A stretch of 64,000 nucleotides of DNA. Source: Streptomyces omiyaensis (GTDB lineage Bacteria > Actinomycetota > Actinomycetes > Streptomycetales > Streptomycetaceae). Positions 1 to 8,402 of this stretch are shown in pieces. Where the stretch lies: positions 62,001-126,000 of the forward strand of contig NZ_BMVV01000006.1 in assembly GCF_014650895.1 (NCBI RefSeq), read 5' to 3'. The translations under genes were made by a program, and so were the position numbers. Under the pieces are notes generated by a model that saw only the letters and a program-made list of their open reading frames with translations, was not told where the DNA came from and made no database searches. Every line of letters starts with the position of its first letter. The stretch's first letter is position 1.

Positions 1-1441
1 GCGCGCTGCCCAGCTTCTTCGCGCCGTCCTTGATCCCGTCGCCGATGTCGGACGCCTTGTCGCCGACCCAGTCGCCGGCCTGCTCCAGGCCCTTGCCGAT
101 GGCCTCGTGGTTGTCCCAGATCAGGGCAGCGCCGTAGGCCACGCCCGTACCGATGGCGAGGCCGAGGGTGACCGGGGTCGGGGCGACGGTCAGCATCGTC
201 ATGGACGCGCTGAAGGCCGTGCCGGTCAGGTCCGAGGCGAACTTCGCCGGATCCGCCTTGATCATGTCGGTGTTGTACGTGGTCAGGTTGGCCACGCCGT
301 ACGCGGTGGCCGCGACGCCGCCGACGACGCCGGCGCCGCGCAGCCAGCCGGCCGCCTTCGCCGCGTTGGCCATGCCGCCGTTCTTGGCGACCTTGAGCAG
401 GTTGGCCTCGGCGGCCGTCGGCATGAAGAAGGAGCCGTTCCGCATGAACCCGCCCCACATGGCGGCCTCGTCGGAGCCGGTGAGGGCGGTGGCCAGACCC
501 GGCGGGACCTTGCTGAGCAGGCTGCCGGGCGCGGCGCCCGCGAGGCGCATGTTGAAGTGCTTGGAGAGCAGGGTGCCGGGCGCGGTCGGGTGCACGAAGG
601 GCGGCCGCAGCGCCTTGGAGAGCTTGTACGAGTACATGCCGACGGCCGTCAGGGCGCCGGTGAACGCGCCCGCCGTGATGGTGCCGTTGGTGAACTTGGA
701 CACCAGGTCGGCGAGTTGCGGGTTGCCGGTGAGCTTGGCGATGCCGTCGCGCTGGAGACGCTTGAGGTAGTCGTCCAGCGTCTCGTTGTCCTTCATCTCC
801 AGCCAGGCGAGGTTCATCCGCTCGTCCTTGGCCTTGTCGTCGGCCGCGGCGACCTTGTCCGCACCGCCGTTGAAGCCGGTGCCGAGCGTCTCGTCGTTCG
901 CGCCGCCGCCGCCGTCCTTCACCACGGCCTCCAGGTCCTTCTTCAGGTCCTGGTCGGCGAGGTCGAACGCCTTCACGCAGCCGTCGATCTGCTGGGCCCA
1001 GGAGCTCTCCGCCTCCCGGACGCTGCGGGCGTGGTCCGGGTCGTGTGCCGCGGCCTGCCGCTCGCCGGGGGTGAGCCGCCCGTAGTCGTAGGCGACCCGG
1101 CCCTCCTCGGAGACCTTCATGCCGGCCTTCACCGCGTCGGCGCGGGCCGACTCCAGCTGCTTCTTCAGCTCCACGAACTGCTGGTGTCCGTTGCGCAGCA
1201 GCGTCGCGGTGGCCTTCGCCTGGGTCTGCGCCGCCTGGTACTCGTAGCGGGTGGCGGCGAAGTTGGTCCGCGCGGCGACGGCGCTCTGGCCGATCCAGGC
1301 CGGCGAGGCGGGCAGCGCCTGCACGCTGTCCCGGTAGCGGAGCTCGACCTTGTTCAGCTCCTTCGCCATCTCGTCCCACTTGTCGGCGGCGGTGGAGAGC
1401 TTGCCCAGGTCGGTGGTCATGATCTCGGCGTACGTCAGCAT
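1..1441 (-). CDS. WXG-type putative type VII secretion substrate (partial, C-terminus beyond left edge)
   Basis: The reading frame runs off the left edge, so only the first 480 or so codons are seen. The ATG at 1441 gives MLTYAEIMTTDLGKL; a second in-frame ATG lies seven codons later. Residues 1-100 look like the helical hairpin of WXG100-type proteins, with a W-I-G turn at 49-51. A long helical part follows, then Gly/Ala-rich hydrophobic stretches (about 330-460) like the pre-toxin region of polymorphic toxins. Any effector domain would lie outside the window. The upstream gene stops 13 bp before this start, so the two probably form an operon. Export by an ESX-like system is inferred from the WXG motif and is not shown; no secretion gene is in the window. 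Confidence 0.7.
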   Translation of the reverse strand, partial: MLTYAEIMTTDLGKLSTAADKWDEMAKELNKVELRYRDSVQALPASPAWIGQSAVAARTNFAATRYEYQAAQTQAKATATLLRNGHQQFVELKKQLESARADAVKAGMKVSEEGRVAYDYGRLTPGERQAAAHDPDHARSVREAESSWAQQIDGCVKAFDLADQDLKKDLEAVVKDGGGGANDETLGTGFNGGADKVAAADDKAKDERMNLAWLEMKDNETLDDYLKRLQRDGIAKLTGNPQLADLVSKFTNGTITAGAFTGALTAVGMYSYKLSKALRPPFVHPTAPGTLLSKHFNMRLAGAAPGSLLSKVPPGLATALTGSDEAAMWGGFMRNGSFFMPTAAEANLLKVAKNGGMANAAKAAGWLRGAGVVGGVAATAYGVANLTTYNTDMIKADPAKFASDLTGTAFSASMTMLTVAPTPVTLGLAIGTGVAYGAALIWDNHEAIGKGLEQAGDWVGDKASDIGDGIKDGAKKLGSA

Positions 1442-1454
1442 GGCGGCGGCCCCC

Positions 1455-1892
1455 TCAGTACCCGGCGATCGAGGAGACCGGCCGCACGCCCGCGATCTCC
1501 GTGCGGACGGCCAGGTCCTGCCCGGTGAGGGTGACGACGGTGCCGCGCAGCGCGCCCTTCTCGTGCGCGAGGCGCCCGAGCAGCGTCTTGACCTGGTTGT
1601 TCCAGGTGGTGTCGACCGTCTTCAGGCCGGCGGCGACCGCCCAGCCGCCGAACGTGGCGACGGCCGTGGTGGTCGCCTCGTCCGCCCACTTGGCGGCCTT
1701 GCCCGTGTCGGGCTCCAGCTCGGTCTCGATGGTGTTCGCCGCCGCCCTCTTCTTCTCGGGCGCGGTCCGCAGGTCCGGAGCGCCCCCGGCGCCGCCGTGG
1801 CCGCCGGTCCCGTCGTCCAGCTGGTTCAGGCGCATGCCCACCGGCTCCTGCGCGATGGACCGAAGGCCGGTCGATTCCCCGTCAAAACCCAT
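1455..1892 (-). CDS. small helical protein, probable partner of the WXG-type protein
   Basis: Product of about 145 residues starting MGFDGESTGLRSIAQ. The start at 1892 is preferred over the earlier in-frame ATG at 1973, which would add a 27-residue basic, cysteine-containing stretch unlike the rest. Residues 1-60 are polar and Gly-rich; residues 65-130 are predicted helices with conserved-looking Trp residues. It lies 13 bp upstream of the WXG-type gene on the same strand, the usual place for a cognate EsxA/EspC-like partner. I do not recognise the family with certainty; a role as secretion partner or chaperone is inference from position and size. Confidence 0.6.
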   Translation of the reverse strand: MGFDGESTGLRSIAQEPVGMRLNQLDDGTGGHGGAGGAPDLRTAPEKKRAAANTIETELEPDTGKAAKWADEATTTAVATFGGWAVAAGLKTVDTTWNNQVKTLLGRLAHEKGALRGTVVTLTGQDLAVRTEIAGVRPVSSIAGY

Positions 1893-2010
1893 CTCGCGAA
1901 GCCCCCATGGCGGTACGACGAACAGCACTTTGCATGTGCACCGTATGTTTCCCTGTCCGCGCCGTGGACACAAGCTGCGTTGGCCAGAGCCTCACAGGAC
2001 CTCCCCGGTC

Positions 2011-2499
2011 CTACTCCCCTCCCCGCTCGGCCATCCGGATCACGCACACGGCCACCGCGATCATGAGCGAGGCGTCGGCGTCGTCGCGGACCACGTCCAC
2101 CGCGTAGGTGTCGCGGACGCGGAGCCAGCGGCGGGAGATGTGGGCGAGGAGCTCGCCGTCGTACTCGACTGCGAACTCCCGGTCCAGGATCCGTCCGCTG
2201 ACGTCCAGTTCGGTCCCGTCGACGAGCGTCACCCTGTAGTGGTTGCGCAGCAGGGACAGGCGCTTGCGGCGCACGGTCGCGAGGGGCCGCTCGTCCCGCT
2301 CGATCGTCATCGCGTCGCGCAGGCTGAGGAGTTTCTCCCGCAGGGTGACGAGCACCTGCCCGTCGGGGGCCTTCAGCTCCAGGGTGTCGCGCAGCCGCAG
2401 GGCCTTGCCGTCGACGAGGAAGGCCTGGCGGCCGCTCTCGTCCTCGATCCAGTAGTCGTCGCCGATCGCGAAGATCTTGTCCCGTACGAGGTATTTCAT
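2011..2499 (-). CDS. LURP-one-related (tubby-like) family protein
   Basis: Protein of 162 residues starting MKYLVRDKIFAIGDDYWI. The pattern of short beta strands with G-x-D-Y-W-I-E-D near the N-terminus, a central L-L-S-L-R-D motif and a final hydrophobic helix fits the LURP-one-related (LOR, DUF567) family, a tubby-like beta-barrel fold. Biochemical function in bacteria is unknown; tubby-like proteins elsewhere bind membrane phosphoinositides. The gene follows two membrane or envelope genes on the same strand, separated from them by a parS palindrome that could also act as a transcription stop. Confidence 0.85.
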   Translation of the reverse strand: MKYLVRDKIFAIGDDYWIEDESGRQAFLVDGKALRLRDTLELKAPDGQVLVTLREKLLSLRDAMTIERDERPLATVRRKRLSLLRNHYRVTLVDGTELDVSGRILDREFAVEYDGELLAHISRRWLRVRDTYAVDVVRDDADASLMIAVAVCVIRMAERGGE

Positions 2500-2514
2500 A
2501 CGGGATGTCTCCCT

Positions 2515-2540
2515 CCCGCTGTTTCACGTGAAACAGCGGG
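2515..2540. promoter_or_regulatory. parS: parS chromosome-partition site inside a 26-bp perfect palindrome
   Basis: Bases 2521-2534 read GTTTCACGTGAAAC, the exact actinobacterial/Bacillus-type parS core bound by ParB. The palindrome extends perfectly by six bases on each side (CCCGCT / AGCGGG). It fills the gap between the stop of the DUF4239 gene (2542) and the start of the LURP-one gene (2499). In Streptomyces many parS copies cluster around oriC, so this suggests an origin-proximal window. I saw no second exact copy in the 64 kb. Confidence 0.85.
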
Positions 2541-2541
2541 C

Positions 2542-3291
2542 TCAGGTGAAGTACCGGACGAACGCGTCCGGTCCCGTGCCCAGCATCGCCCCGAAGGGAT
2601 CGTCGAGCTGATGGACCAACAGCGCGGTGAAGGCGATGAAGCCGGCGAGACCCATCACCATCACCACGTGGGTGCGGGTGTGGTGGATCCCGAAGATGAA
2701 CATGAAGGTGAGCGTCAGGACCCCGCCGATGATCAGCCCCGCCCACAGCACCGGTGACAGCCGCTCCTGCGCGGCCGCCTCCCTGCCGCGCCGGGCGTCG
2801 TCCACGTACCCGAGCTGGGCGAGCACCTCCTGCGCCGCGATCTGCTGGGAGACGGAGGCGGTGTCGCCGACCTCGCCGGCCTGCCGGAGCAGTTCCAGCA
2901 GCCGCCAGCCCGAGGCGTCCAGCGGCTGCCGGGCGGCCATCATCGGCCACTCGACGTCGACCACGTGCCCGGCGTACGTCCGGGCCGCCGCACGCAGCGG
3001 TTCGCGCCGGTCGTCGGGGAGCGCGTCCGCGAGCAGGTACGTCTGGTGCAGGGCGCTCGCCTCGGCCTGGACGTGGTCGGAGGCGGCGGACCGGGTGTCC
3101 CAGACGGAGACCAGGCAGAGACCGAGGACGATCGCGTAGAGCACCGAGACCATCATGGCGATGTACTCGGCGACGTCCTCGCGGGGCTCCTCGTCCTCGG
3201 CGACGGGGAACAGACGCGTCTTCAGCACCACGGCGAGCGCGCCGAGCAGCGCGACCCCGAGGACGACCACGAGGGTTTCGAGCAGGGCCAC
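2542..3291 (-). CDS. DUF4239 (bestrophin-like) membrane protein
   Basis: Protein of 249 residues. Two hydrophobic segments lie near the N-terminus (about 5-22 and 45-65) and two near the C-terminus (about 180-225), with a soluble helical middle of roughly 110 residues. This two-plus-two topology and the early D-V-A-E-Y sequence after the first helix match the DUF4239 family, distantly related to bestrophin anion channels. Substrate unknown. It starts 3 bp after the stop of the upstream envelope protein gene, so the two are surely co-transcribed and may act together at the membrane. Confidence 0.8.
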   Translation of the reverse strand: MALLETLVVVLGVALLGALAVVLKTRLFPVAEDEEPREDVAEYIAMMVSVLYAIVLGLCLVSVWDTRSAASDHVQAEASALHQTYLLADALPDDRREPLRAAARTYAGHVVDVEWPMMAARQPLDASGWRLLELLRQAGEVGDTASVSQQIAAQEVLAQLGYVDDARRGREAAAQERLSPVLWAGLIIGGVLTLTFMFIFGIHHTRTHVVMVMGLAGFIAFTALLVHQLDDPFGAMLGTGPDAFVRYFT

Positions 3292-3294
3292 GGG

Positions 3295-4842
3295 TCAGCT
3301 CCTCCGGTTCCCGAGCAGCGCGGCGGCGAGGGCCGCGGGCATCAGGATCAGCAGCAGCATCACGACGACCCCCATCTCCTCCGCCTCCCGTCCGCGCCGC
3401 CGCACCCGACCGAGGAAGCCCTCGTCGTCGCCGGCGGCGGCCCGGCGCACGGCCTCGGGCGGGGTGAGCCCACCCGCCGGCACCTCCCCGGCTCCACCCG
3501 TGCCGCCGGTACCGCCGCCACCCTCCCCGCCGGCCGCCTCTCCCGAATCCGAGCCCGAGCCCGTCCCCTGGCCCGAGCCCGAGCCCGTGCCCGGGCCCGA
3601 CCCCATCCCTCCTCCGCCGGCCCCCTCCCCGGCTTCCGCGCCGATTCCCCCGTCGGCTCCCCCGTCGGCTCCCGGCCCGGCCGCGACTCCCCCGGGCGCG
3701 GCGACTCCCGGCGCGGCGGCCCCGGCCCCGGCCGTCCCGGCGGCCGCCCCGGGCGCCCCGGCGGCCGGGGGGATCTCCGGCCCGGGCGGGCCGGACGGCA
3801 GCACGGCCGCCGGCGGGGGCACGGGCGCGGCGGCGTTCCCGGGCGGGCCCGGAGCGGGCCGGGGACGCGCGGGAGCGGCGGAGGCCCCGCCCGGGGCGAG
3901 CCCCGCGGGCCCGCCCGCCCGCACCGGCTCCCGCACCGGCTCCCGCGTCGGTTCGGGAGCCGGGGCGGGCACCGTGAAGGAGGCCCCGGCGCGTGCGGTG
4001 AGCAGGGGCGCGGCGAGCCGGAGTCCGCCGGGGGCGTAGGTGGGGACCCGGTCGGTGCCGGTGGCGAGACCGGTGCTGCGGTGCGTCCCGGCCGGCCGCC
4101 GGACGGTCGCGGCGCACTCCGCGGACGCGCCGGGCGCGAGCACGGGGACGACCCCGGGCCGCCCGCCGCAGTCCAGCCCCGCGCCGGAGAGCCGGAGCGC
4201 GGGGTCGGTGACGCGCACGTCGTGCAGGGCGCGGTTGCCGCCGTTGGTGACCGTGTACGTGACGGTGGCCGCGGCGGTGCCGGCGCCGAGGGCACGCGTG
4301 GCGGGCCGGGACGGCGGGGCGACCCTCACCCGCTCGCGGAGGGCGAGCGAGGCGGTGACGCCGGTGTAGCCGCCGCGGCCGGTCGCGGTGGAGGTCAGCC
4401 CGAGGGAGGGGATCCGGCCCTCGGCGCGGACGGTGGCGGTGCGGACCCCGGGGAGGGCGCGGAAGCGGGCCCGGCACTCCATGGAGGTGAGCCCGACGAG
4501 GGTCCGCCGCGGGCAGCGCACGGCGACGCCCGCCGGGAGCCCCGGATCGCCGACCCGCACCTCGTACAGATCGGCGCCGCCGCGGTTCACCAGCAGGTAC
4601 CGCTTCACCACCTCGGCCCCGGCCCGCACCGGGACCGGCCGCGCGCCGGCCTCCTGCCGGCCGTTGACGACGACGCCCAGCCGCAGCCCCCCGCTCCCGG
4701 CCCCGTCGGCCAGGGCGACGCCGCCGCCGGCCAGCACCGGACCGGGCGCGACGAGCACCCCGGCGAGGATCAGGGACACTCCGCGCCCCCGGGCCCTCAC
4801 CCGAAAGCAGCCATAGTCGGATGACCTGCCCGCAACACTCAT
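3295..4842 (-). CDS. secreted, Pro/Gly-rich surface protein with DUF11-like repeats and C-terminal membrane anchor
   Basis: The start at 4842 (MSVAGRSSDYGCFRV) gives 515 residues and puts a basic n-region and a hydrophobic segment (about 22-45, ending A-L-A-D) in signal-peptide position; the longer ATG at 4920 adds 26 arginine-rich residues. Residues 50-310 hold two DUF11/Ig-like beta domains (Y-T-V-T-N-G-G-N and L-L-V-N-R-G-G-A strands). Residues about 315-460 are low-complexity Pro/Gly/Ala/Ser, probably a wall-spanning spacer. The C-terminus has a single hydrophobic helix (M-G-V-V-V-M-L-L-L-I-L-M-P) followed by R-R-S. It heads an operon with the DUF4239 gene. Adhesive or structural envelope role is inference. 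Confidence 0.75.
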   Translation of the reverse strand: MSVAGRSSDYGCFRVRARGRGVSLILAGVLVAPGPVLAGGGVALADGAGSGGLRLGVVVNGRQEAGARPVPVRAGAEVVKRYLLVNRGGADLYEVRVGDPGLPAGVAVRCPRRTLVGLTSMECRARFRALPGVRTATVRAEGRIPSLGLTSTATGRGGYTGVTASLALRERVRVAPPSRPATRALGAGTAAATVTYTVTNGGNRALHDVRVTDPALRLSGAGLDCGGRPGVVPVLAPGASAECAATVRRPAGTHRSTGLATGTDRVPTYAPGGLRLAAPLLTARAGASFTVPAPAPEPTREPVREPVRAGGPAGLAPGGASAAPARPRPAPGPPGNAAAPVPPPAAVLPSGPPGPEIPPAAGAPGAAAGTAGAGAAAPGVAAPGGVAAGPGADGGADGGIGAEAGEGAGGGGMGSGPGTGSGSGQGTGSGSDSGEAAGGEGGGGTGGTGGAGEVPAGGLTPPEAVRRAAAGDDEGFLGRVRRRGREAEEMGVVVMLLLILMPAALAAALLGNRRS

Positions 4843-4949
4843 GGGCCCATGCCACCGCCCGCCCCGTTCCCGTCGCCCCCGGGACACGCGGGCGCCTCCC
4901 ATTCGGCCCCACCGATCCACCCGTACGCCCGTCCCTCCCGTGACGGGCC

Positions 4950-4971
4950 CTTCACGGCCCCTTCACGGGCG
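4950..4971 (+). promoter_or_regulatory. 11-bp direct repeats resembling a PhoP (PHO) box
   Basis: Two abutting 11-bp units, CTTCACGGCCC and CTTCACGGGCG, share the TTCAC core in the register expected of Streptomyces PHO-box units (consensus close to GTTCACCCGGC). They end 17 bp before the start codon at 4989. The match is only moderate, and the placement would suit repression better than activation. Confidence 0.3.
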
Positions 4972-4988
4972 GATGGCAAGCTTGAAGG

Positions 4989-6800
4989 ATGAACGATGCT
5001 GCCCCGGAGCCCACCCCTGCTCCTGCGCCCCGCCGCCGTGCCCGTGTCCGTGCCCCCGAGCTGATCGGCAAGGGCGGCTGGATCAACACCGGCGGGAAGG
5101 ACCTGAAGCTCGCCGACTTCCGAGGTCGCACATTGATCCTCGATTTCTGGACCTTCTGCTGCATCAACTGCCTGCACGTCCTCGACGAGCTGCGGGAGCT
5201 GGAGGAGAAGCACCGGGACACCCTCGTCATCGTCGGGGTGCACTCGCCGAAGTTCGTGCACGAGGCCGAGCACCAGGCCGTCGTGGACGCGGTGGAGCGG
5301 TACGAGGTGCACCACCCGGTGCTCGACGACCCGGAGCTCGCGACCTGGAAGCAGTACGCCGTGCGGGCCTGGCCGACGCTGGTCGTGATCGACCCGGAGG
5401 GGTACATCGTCGCCCAGCACGCGGGCGAGGGGCACGCCAACGCCCTCCGGACGCTCGTCGAGGAGCTGGAGGCGGAGCACGAGGCCAAGGGCACGCTGCG
5501 GCGCGGCGACGGCCCCTACGTGCCGCCGGAGCCCGTCGCCACCGATCTGCGGTTCCCGGGCAAGGCCCTCGTGCTGCCCGGCGGCAACCTGCTCGTCTCG
5601 GACACGACCCGGCACCAGCTGGTCGAGCTGGCCCCCGACGGGGAGACGGTGGTGCGCCGGATCGGCGGGGAGGGAGTCTTCCGCGAGCCGCAGGGCCTCG
5701 CGCTGCTGCCGGACGGGACGGTCGTCGTCGCCGACACCGTGCACCACGCGCTCCGCCGCTTCGACCCGGCCACCGGGGAGACCGAGCGGATCGCCGGCAC
5801 CGGGAAGCAGTGGTGGCAGGGGTCCCCGACCTCCGGCCCCGCGCTCGACGTCGACCTGTCCTCGCCGTGGGACGTCGCCTACTGGCGCGGCAAGGTGTGG
5901 ATCGCCATGGCCGGCGTGCACCAGCTGTGGACGTACGACCCCGCGGACGGGACCGTCGAGGTCGCGGCCGGCACGACCAACGAGGGGCTCGTCGACGGGC
6001 CCGGCGCCGAGGCCTGGTTCGCCCAGCCGTCCGGGCTGGCCGCGACCGAGGACCGCCTCTGGATCGCCGACTCGGAGACCAGCGCCCTGCGGTACGTGGA
6101 CACCGACGGTGCCGTCCACACCGCCGTCGGCACCGGCCTCTTCGACTTCGGGCACCGGGACGGCGACGCCGGCCAGGCCCTCCTCCAGCACCCGCTCGGC
6201 GTGACGGCCCTGCCCGACGGCTCGGTCGCGGTCTCCGACACCTACAACCACGCCCTGCGCCGCTACGACCCGGCCACCGGCGAGGTCACCACCCTCGCCA
6301 CCGATCTGCGCGAGCCCAGCGACGCGGTCCTCGTCGGCGAGGACATCGTCGTCGTCGAGTCGGCGCGCCACCGCCTCACCCGGCTGCGGCTTCCCGAGGA
6401 GGCGGTGAAGGTGGAGGCGGTCGCCCACCGCACCCGGCGCGAGGCCACCGAGGTCGCCCCCGGCGCCTTCCGCCTCGACGTCGTCTTCACGGCCCCGACC
6501 GGCCAGAAGCTGGACGAGCGCTACGGTCCCTCGACCCGGCTGCTGGTCTCCTCCACCCCGCCGGAGCTGCTGCTGTCCGGCGAGGGAACCGGTACGGAGC
6601 TCTTCCGCGACCTGGAGCTGAACCCGGCCCTCACCGAGGGCGTCCTGCACGTCTCGGCGATGGCCGCCTCCTGCGACGACGACCCGGCCAACGAGTACCC
6701 GGCCTGCCACGTCCACCAGCAGGACTGGGGCGTGCCGGTGAGGCTCACGGACGCCGGCGCGAGCCGTCTGCCGCTGATCCTCGCGGGCCTGGACGCCTGA
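4989..6800 (+). CDS. thioredoxin-like / NHL-repeat protein (NHLRC2-like)
   Basis: Protein of 603 residues. After a Pro/Ala/Arg-rich N-terminus, residues about 25-165 form a thioredoxin/TlpA-like domain with W-T-F-C-C-I-N-C, giving a redox CxxC pair at C58 and C61. Residues about 180-490 are a six-bladed NHL-type beta-propeller, seen as repeated G-T-V-V-V-A-D-T / D-S-E-T-S-A-L-R units. A C-terminal beta domain follows. This order is that of NHLRC2-like proteins. No signal peptide, so probably cytoplasmic. GAAGG three bases before ATG is the ribosome site. Exact redox substrate unknown. A strong terminator follows. Confidence 0.9.
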   Translation: MNDAAPEPTPAPAPRRRARVRAPELIGKGGWINTGGKDLKLADFRGRTLILDFWTFCCINCLHVLDELRELEEKHRDTLVIVGVHSPKFVHEAEHQAVVDAVERYEVHHPVLDDPELATWKQYAVRAWPTLVVIDPEGYIVAQHAGEGHANALRTLVEELEAEHEAKGTLRRGDGPYVPPEPVATDLRFPGKALVLPGGNLLVSDTTRHQLVELAPDGETVVRRIGGEGVFREPQGLALLPDGTVVVADTVHHALRRFDPATGETERIAGTGKQWWQGSPTSGPALDVDLSSPWDVAYWRGKVWIAMAGVHQLWTYDPADGTVEVAAGTTNEGLVDGPGAEAWFAQPSGLAATEDRLWIADSETSALRYVDTDGAVHTAVGTGLFDFGHRDGDAGQALLQHPLGVTALPDGSVAVSDTYNHALRRYDPATGEVTTLATDLREPSDAVLVGEDIVVVESARHRLTRLRLPEEAVKVEAVAHRTRREATEVAPGAFRLDVVFTAPTGQKLDERYGPSTRLLVSSTPPELLLSGEGTGTELFRDLELNPALTEGVLHVSAMAASCDDDPANEYPACHVHQQDWGVPVRLTDAGASRLPLILAGLDA

Positions 6801-6816
6801 ACCGGCGGCGTACGGA

Positions 6817-6861
6817 CACGGCAGGGGCCCCGCTCGCACCGCGAGCGGGGCCCCTGCCGTG
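6817..6861. terminator. bidirectional hairpin terminator
   Basis: Perfect 21-bp inverted repeat (6817-6837 and 6841-6861) with a 3-base loop, lying between the converging NHL-repeat and M18 peptidase genes. Its symmetry lets it serve both strands. Confidence 0.9.
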
Positions 6862-6866
6862 GGGGG

Positions 6867-8174
6867 TCAGCCCTCCAGGAACGCGACCAGGGAGTTCGCC
6901 AGCAGGTAGGGGTCCTCGGCGCCGCAGAGCTCGCGGGCGCTGTGCATGGAGAGGATCGCCACGCCGATGTCGACGGTGGTGATGCCGTGGCGGGCGGCCG
7001 TGATGGGGCCGATCGTGGTGCCGCAGGGCATGTCGTTGTTGGAGACGAACGTCTGCCACGGCACGCCCGCCTTCTCGCACGCGGCGGCGAAGAGGGCGCG
7101 GCCGGTGCCGTCGGTGGCGTACCGCTGGTTGACGTTGACCTTGAGGATCGGGCCGCCGTTGACGCGCGGGTGGTGCGTCGGGTCGTGCCGCTCCGCGTAG
7201 TTGGGGTGGACGGCGTGGCCGGTGTCGGAGGAGAGGCAGACGGTGCCGGCGAAGGCGCGGGCGCGGTCCTCGTAGGAGCCTCCGCGCGCGTAGACCGAGC
7301 GTTCGAGGACGGTGCCGAGGAGGGGGCCCTGGGCGCCGGTGTCGGCCTCGGAGCCGTTCTCCTCGTGGTCGAAGGCGGCGAGGACGGGGATGTACGGCAG
7401 GTCGTCCCGGCCGGCGACGGCGATGAGCGCGGCGACGGCGGCGTGCACGGACAGCAGGTTGTCCATGCGGGGGCCGGCGACGAGCTCGCGGTCGCGGCCC
7501 AGGTAGGCGGGTGCGTCGACGGCGTGGACCATCAGGTCCCAGCCGGCCACGTCCTCGGCGTCCACGCCCGCCTCGCCGGCGACGAACGCGACGAGGTCGC
7601 CCTCGTGGACCTCTCCGGTGCCCCAGACGGGCTGCATGTGGCGCTGGCGGTCGAGCTTGAGCCCGTCGTTGGCCGAGCGGTCGAGGTGGATGGCGAGCTG
7701 CGGGACGCGCAGCAGCGGGCGGTCGACGTTGACGAGGTGGTGGCTGCCGTCGCGGAGGGTGAGGCGGCCGGCGAGGCCGAGGTCGCGGTCGAGCCAGGTG
7801 TTGAGGAGGGTGCCGCCGTAGATCTCCACGGCGATCTGCCGCCAGCCCTGGTTGCCCATGTCGGGGTGGGGCTTGACGCGCAGGTTGGGGGAGTCGGTGT
7901 GGGCGCCGACGATCCGGTACGGCGTGTGCGCGGTGGCGCCCTCGGGCACGTACCAGGCGATGATCGCGCCCCCGCGGGTGACGAACTTCCCGCCGCTGGT
8001 CCCGTCCCACGCCGCGGTCTCCTCGACCCGGCGGAAGCCCGCCTTCTCCAGCCGTTCCGCGGTGTTGGCCACCGCGTGGTACGGCGAGGGGGAGGCCGCG
8101 AGGAAGGACATCAGGTCATCGGTGTGGCCGGGGCCGAAGGGTGCGGACGCCGGTCGGGAAGCTGCGCTGCTCAT
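6867..8174 (-). CDS. M18 family aminopeptidase
   Basis: Using ATG 8174 (MSSAASRPASAPFGPGHT) gives 435 residues with AAGGTGGGA just upstream; the in-frame ATG at 8225 adds 17 residues and lacks a ribosome site. Typical M18 features are present: an early D-L-M-S-F-L-A-A-S-P-S-P-Y-H-A-V segment, metal ligands in A-H-T-D-S-P-N-L, F-D-H-E-E-N-G-S, and a late M-H-S-A-R-E-L. These are cytosolic dinuclear zinc exopeptidases, generally preferring acidic N-terminal residues (aspartyl aminopeptidase). Length is normal for the family. It is a stand-alone gene. Confidence 0.93.
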   Translation of the reverse strand: MSSAASRPASAPFGPGHTDDLMSFLAASPSPYHAVANTAERLEKAGFRRVEETAAWDGTSGGKFVTRGGAIIAWYVPEGATAHTPYRIVGAHTDSPNLRVKPHPDMGNQGWRQIAVEIYGGTLLNTWLDRDLGLAGRLTLRDGSHHLVNVDRPLLRVPQLAIHLDRSANDGLKLDRQRHMQPVWGTGEVHEGDLVAFVAGEAGVDAEDVAGWDLMVHAVDAPAYLGRDRELVAGPRMDNLLSVHAAVAALIAVAGRDDLPYIPVLAAFDHEENGSEADTGAQGPLLGTVLERSVYARGGSYEDRARAFAGTVCLSSDTGHAVHPNYAERHDPTHHPRVNGGPILKVNVNQRYATDGTGRALFAAACEKAGVPWQTFVSNNDMPCGTTIGPITAARHGITTVDIGVAILSMHSARELCGAEDPYLLANSLVAFLEG

Positions 8175-8345
8175 GCGTCCCACCTTACGCAGCCACCCGT
8201 ACGGCCCCGTCCGGGTACCGGTCACCGCGTGGCGGGTGCCGGACGCTCCCGGTCCGCTCCCCGCCGGCGCGTGCCTCCCCGCCCGGCGGGACCCGGCGGG
8301 CGGACGCGGGGGCCCGGAGGCGGGGCCGGGGCGCGGGAGGGTGGC

Positions 8346-8383
8346 GGAACGGCCCGCCCCCCTCCCCGGGGACGGGCCGTTCC
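8346..8383 (-). terminator. hairpin terminator after the acyl-CoA dehydrogenase gene
   Basis: Perfect 11-bp arms GGAACGGCCCG and CGGGCCGTTCC (8346-8356, 8373-8383) start 20 bases beyond the stop codon at 8403. The rest of 8175-8402 is GC-rich with no recognisable gene. Confidence 0.75.
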
Positions 8384-8402
8384 AGTAAGGACCAGGCGCG
8401 TT

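Noticed and set aside
1826..4912. A 1028-codon arginine-rich minus-strand frame
   Set aside because: Composition (R/G-rich) and overlap with three convincing genes in a different frame mark it as a shadow.
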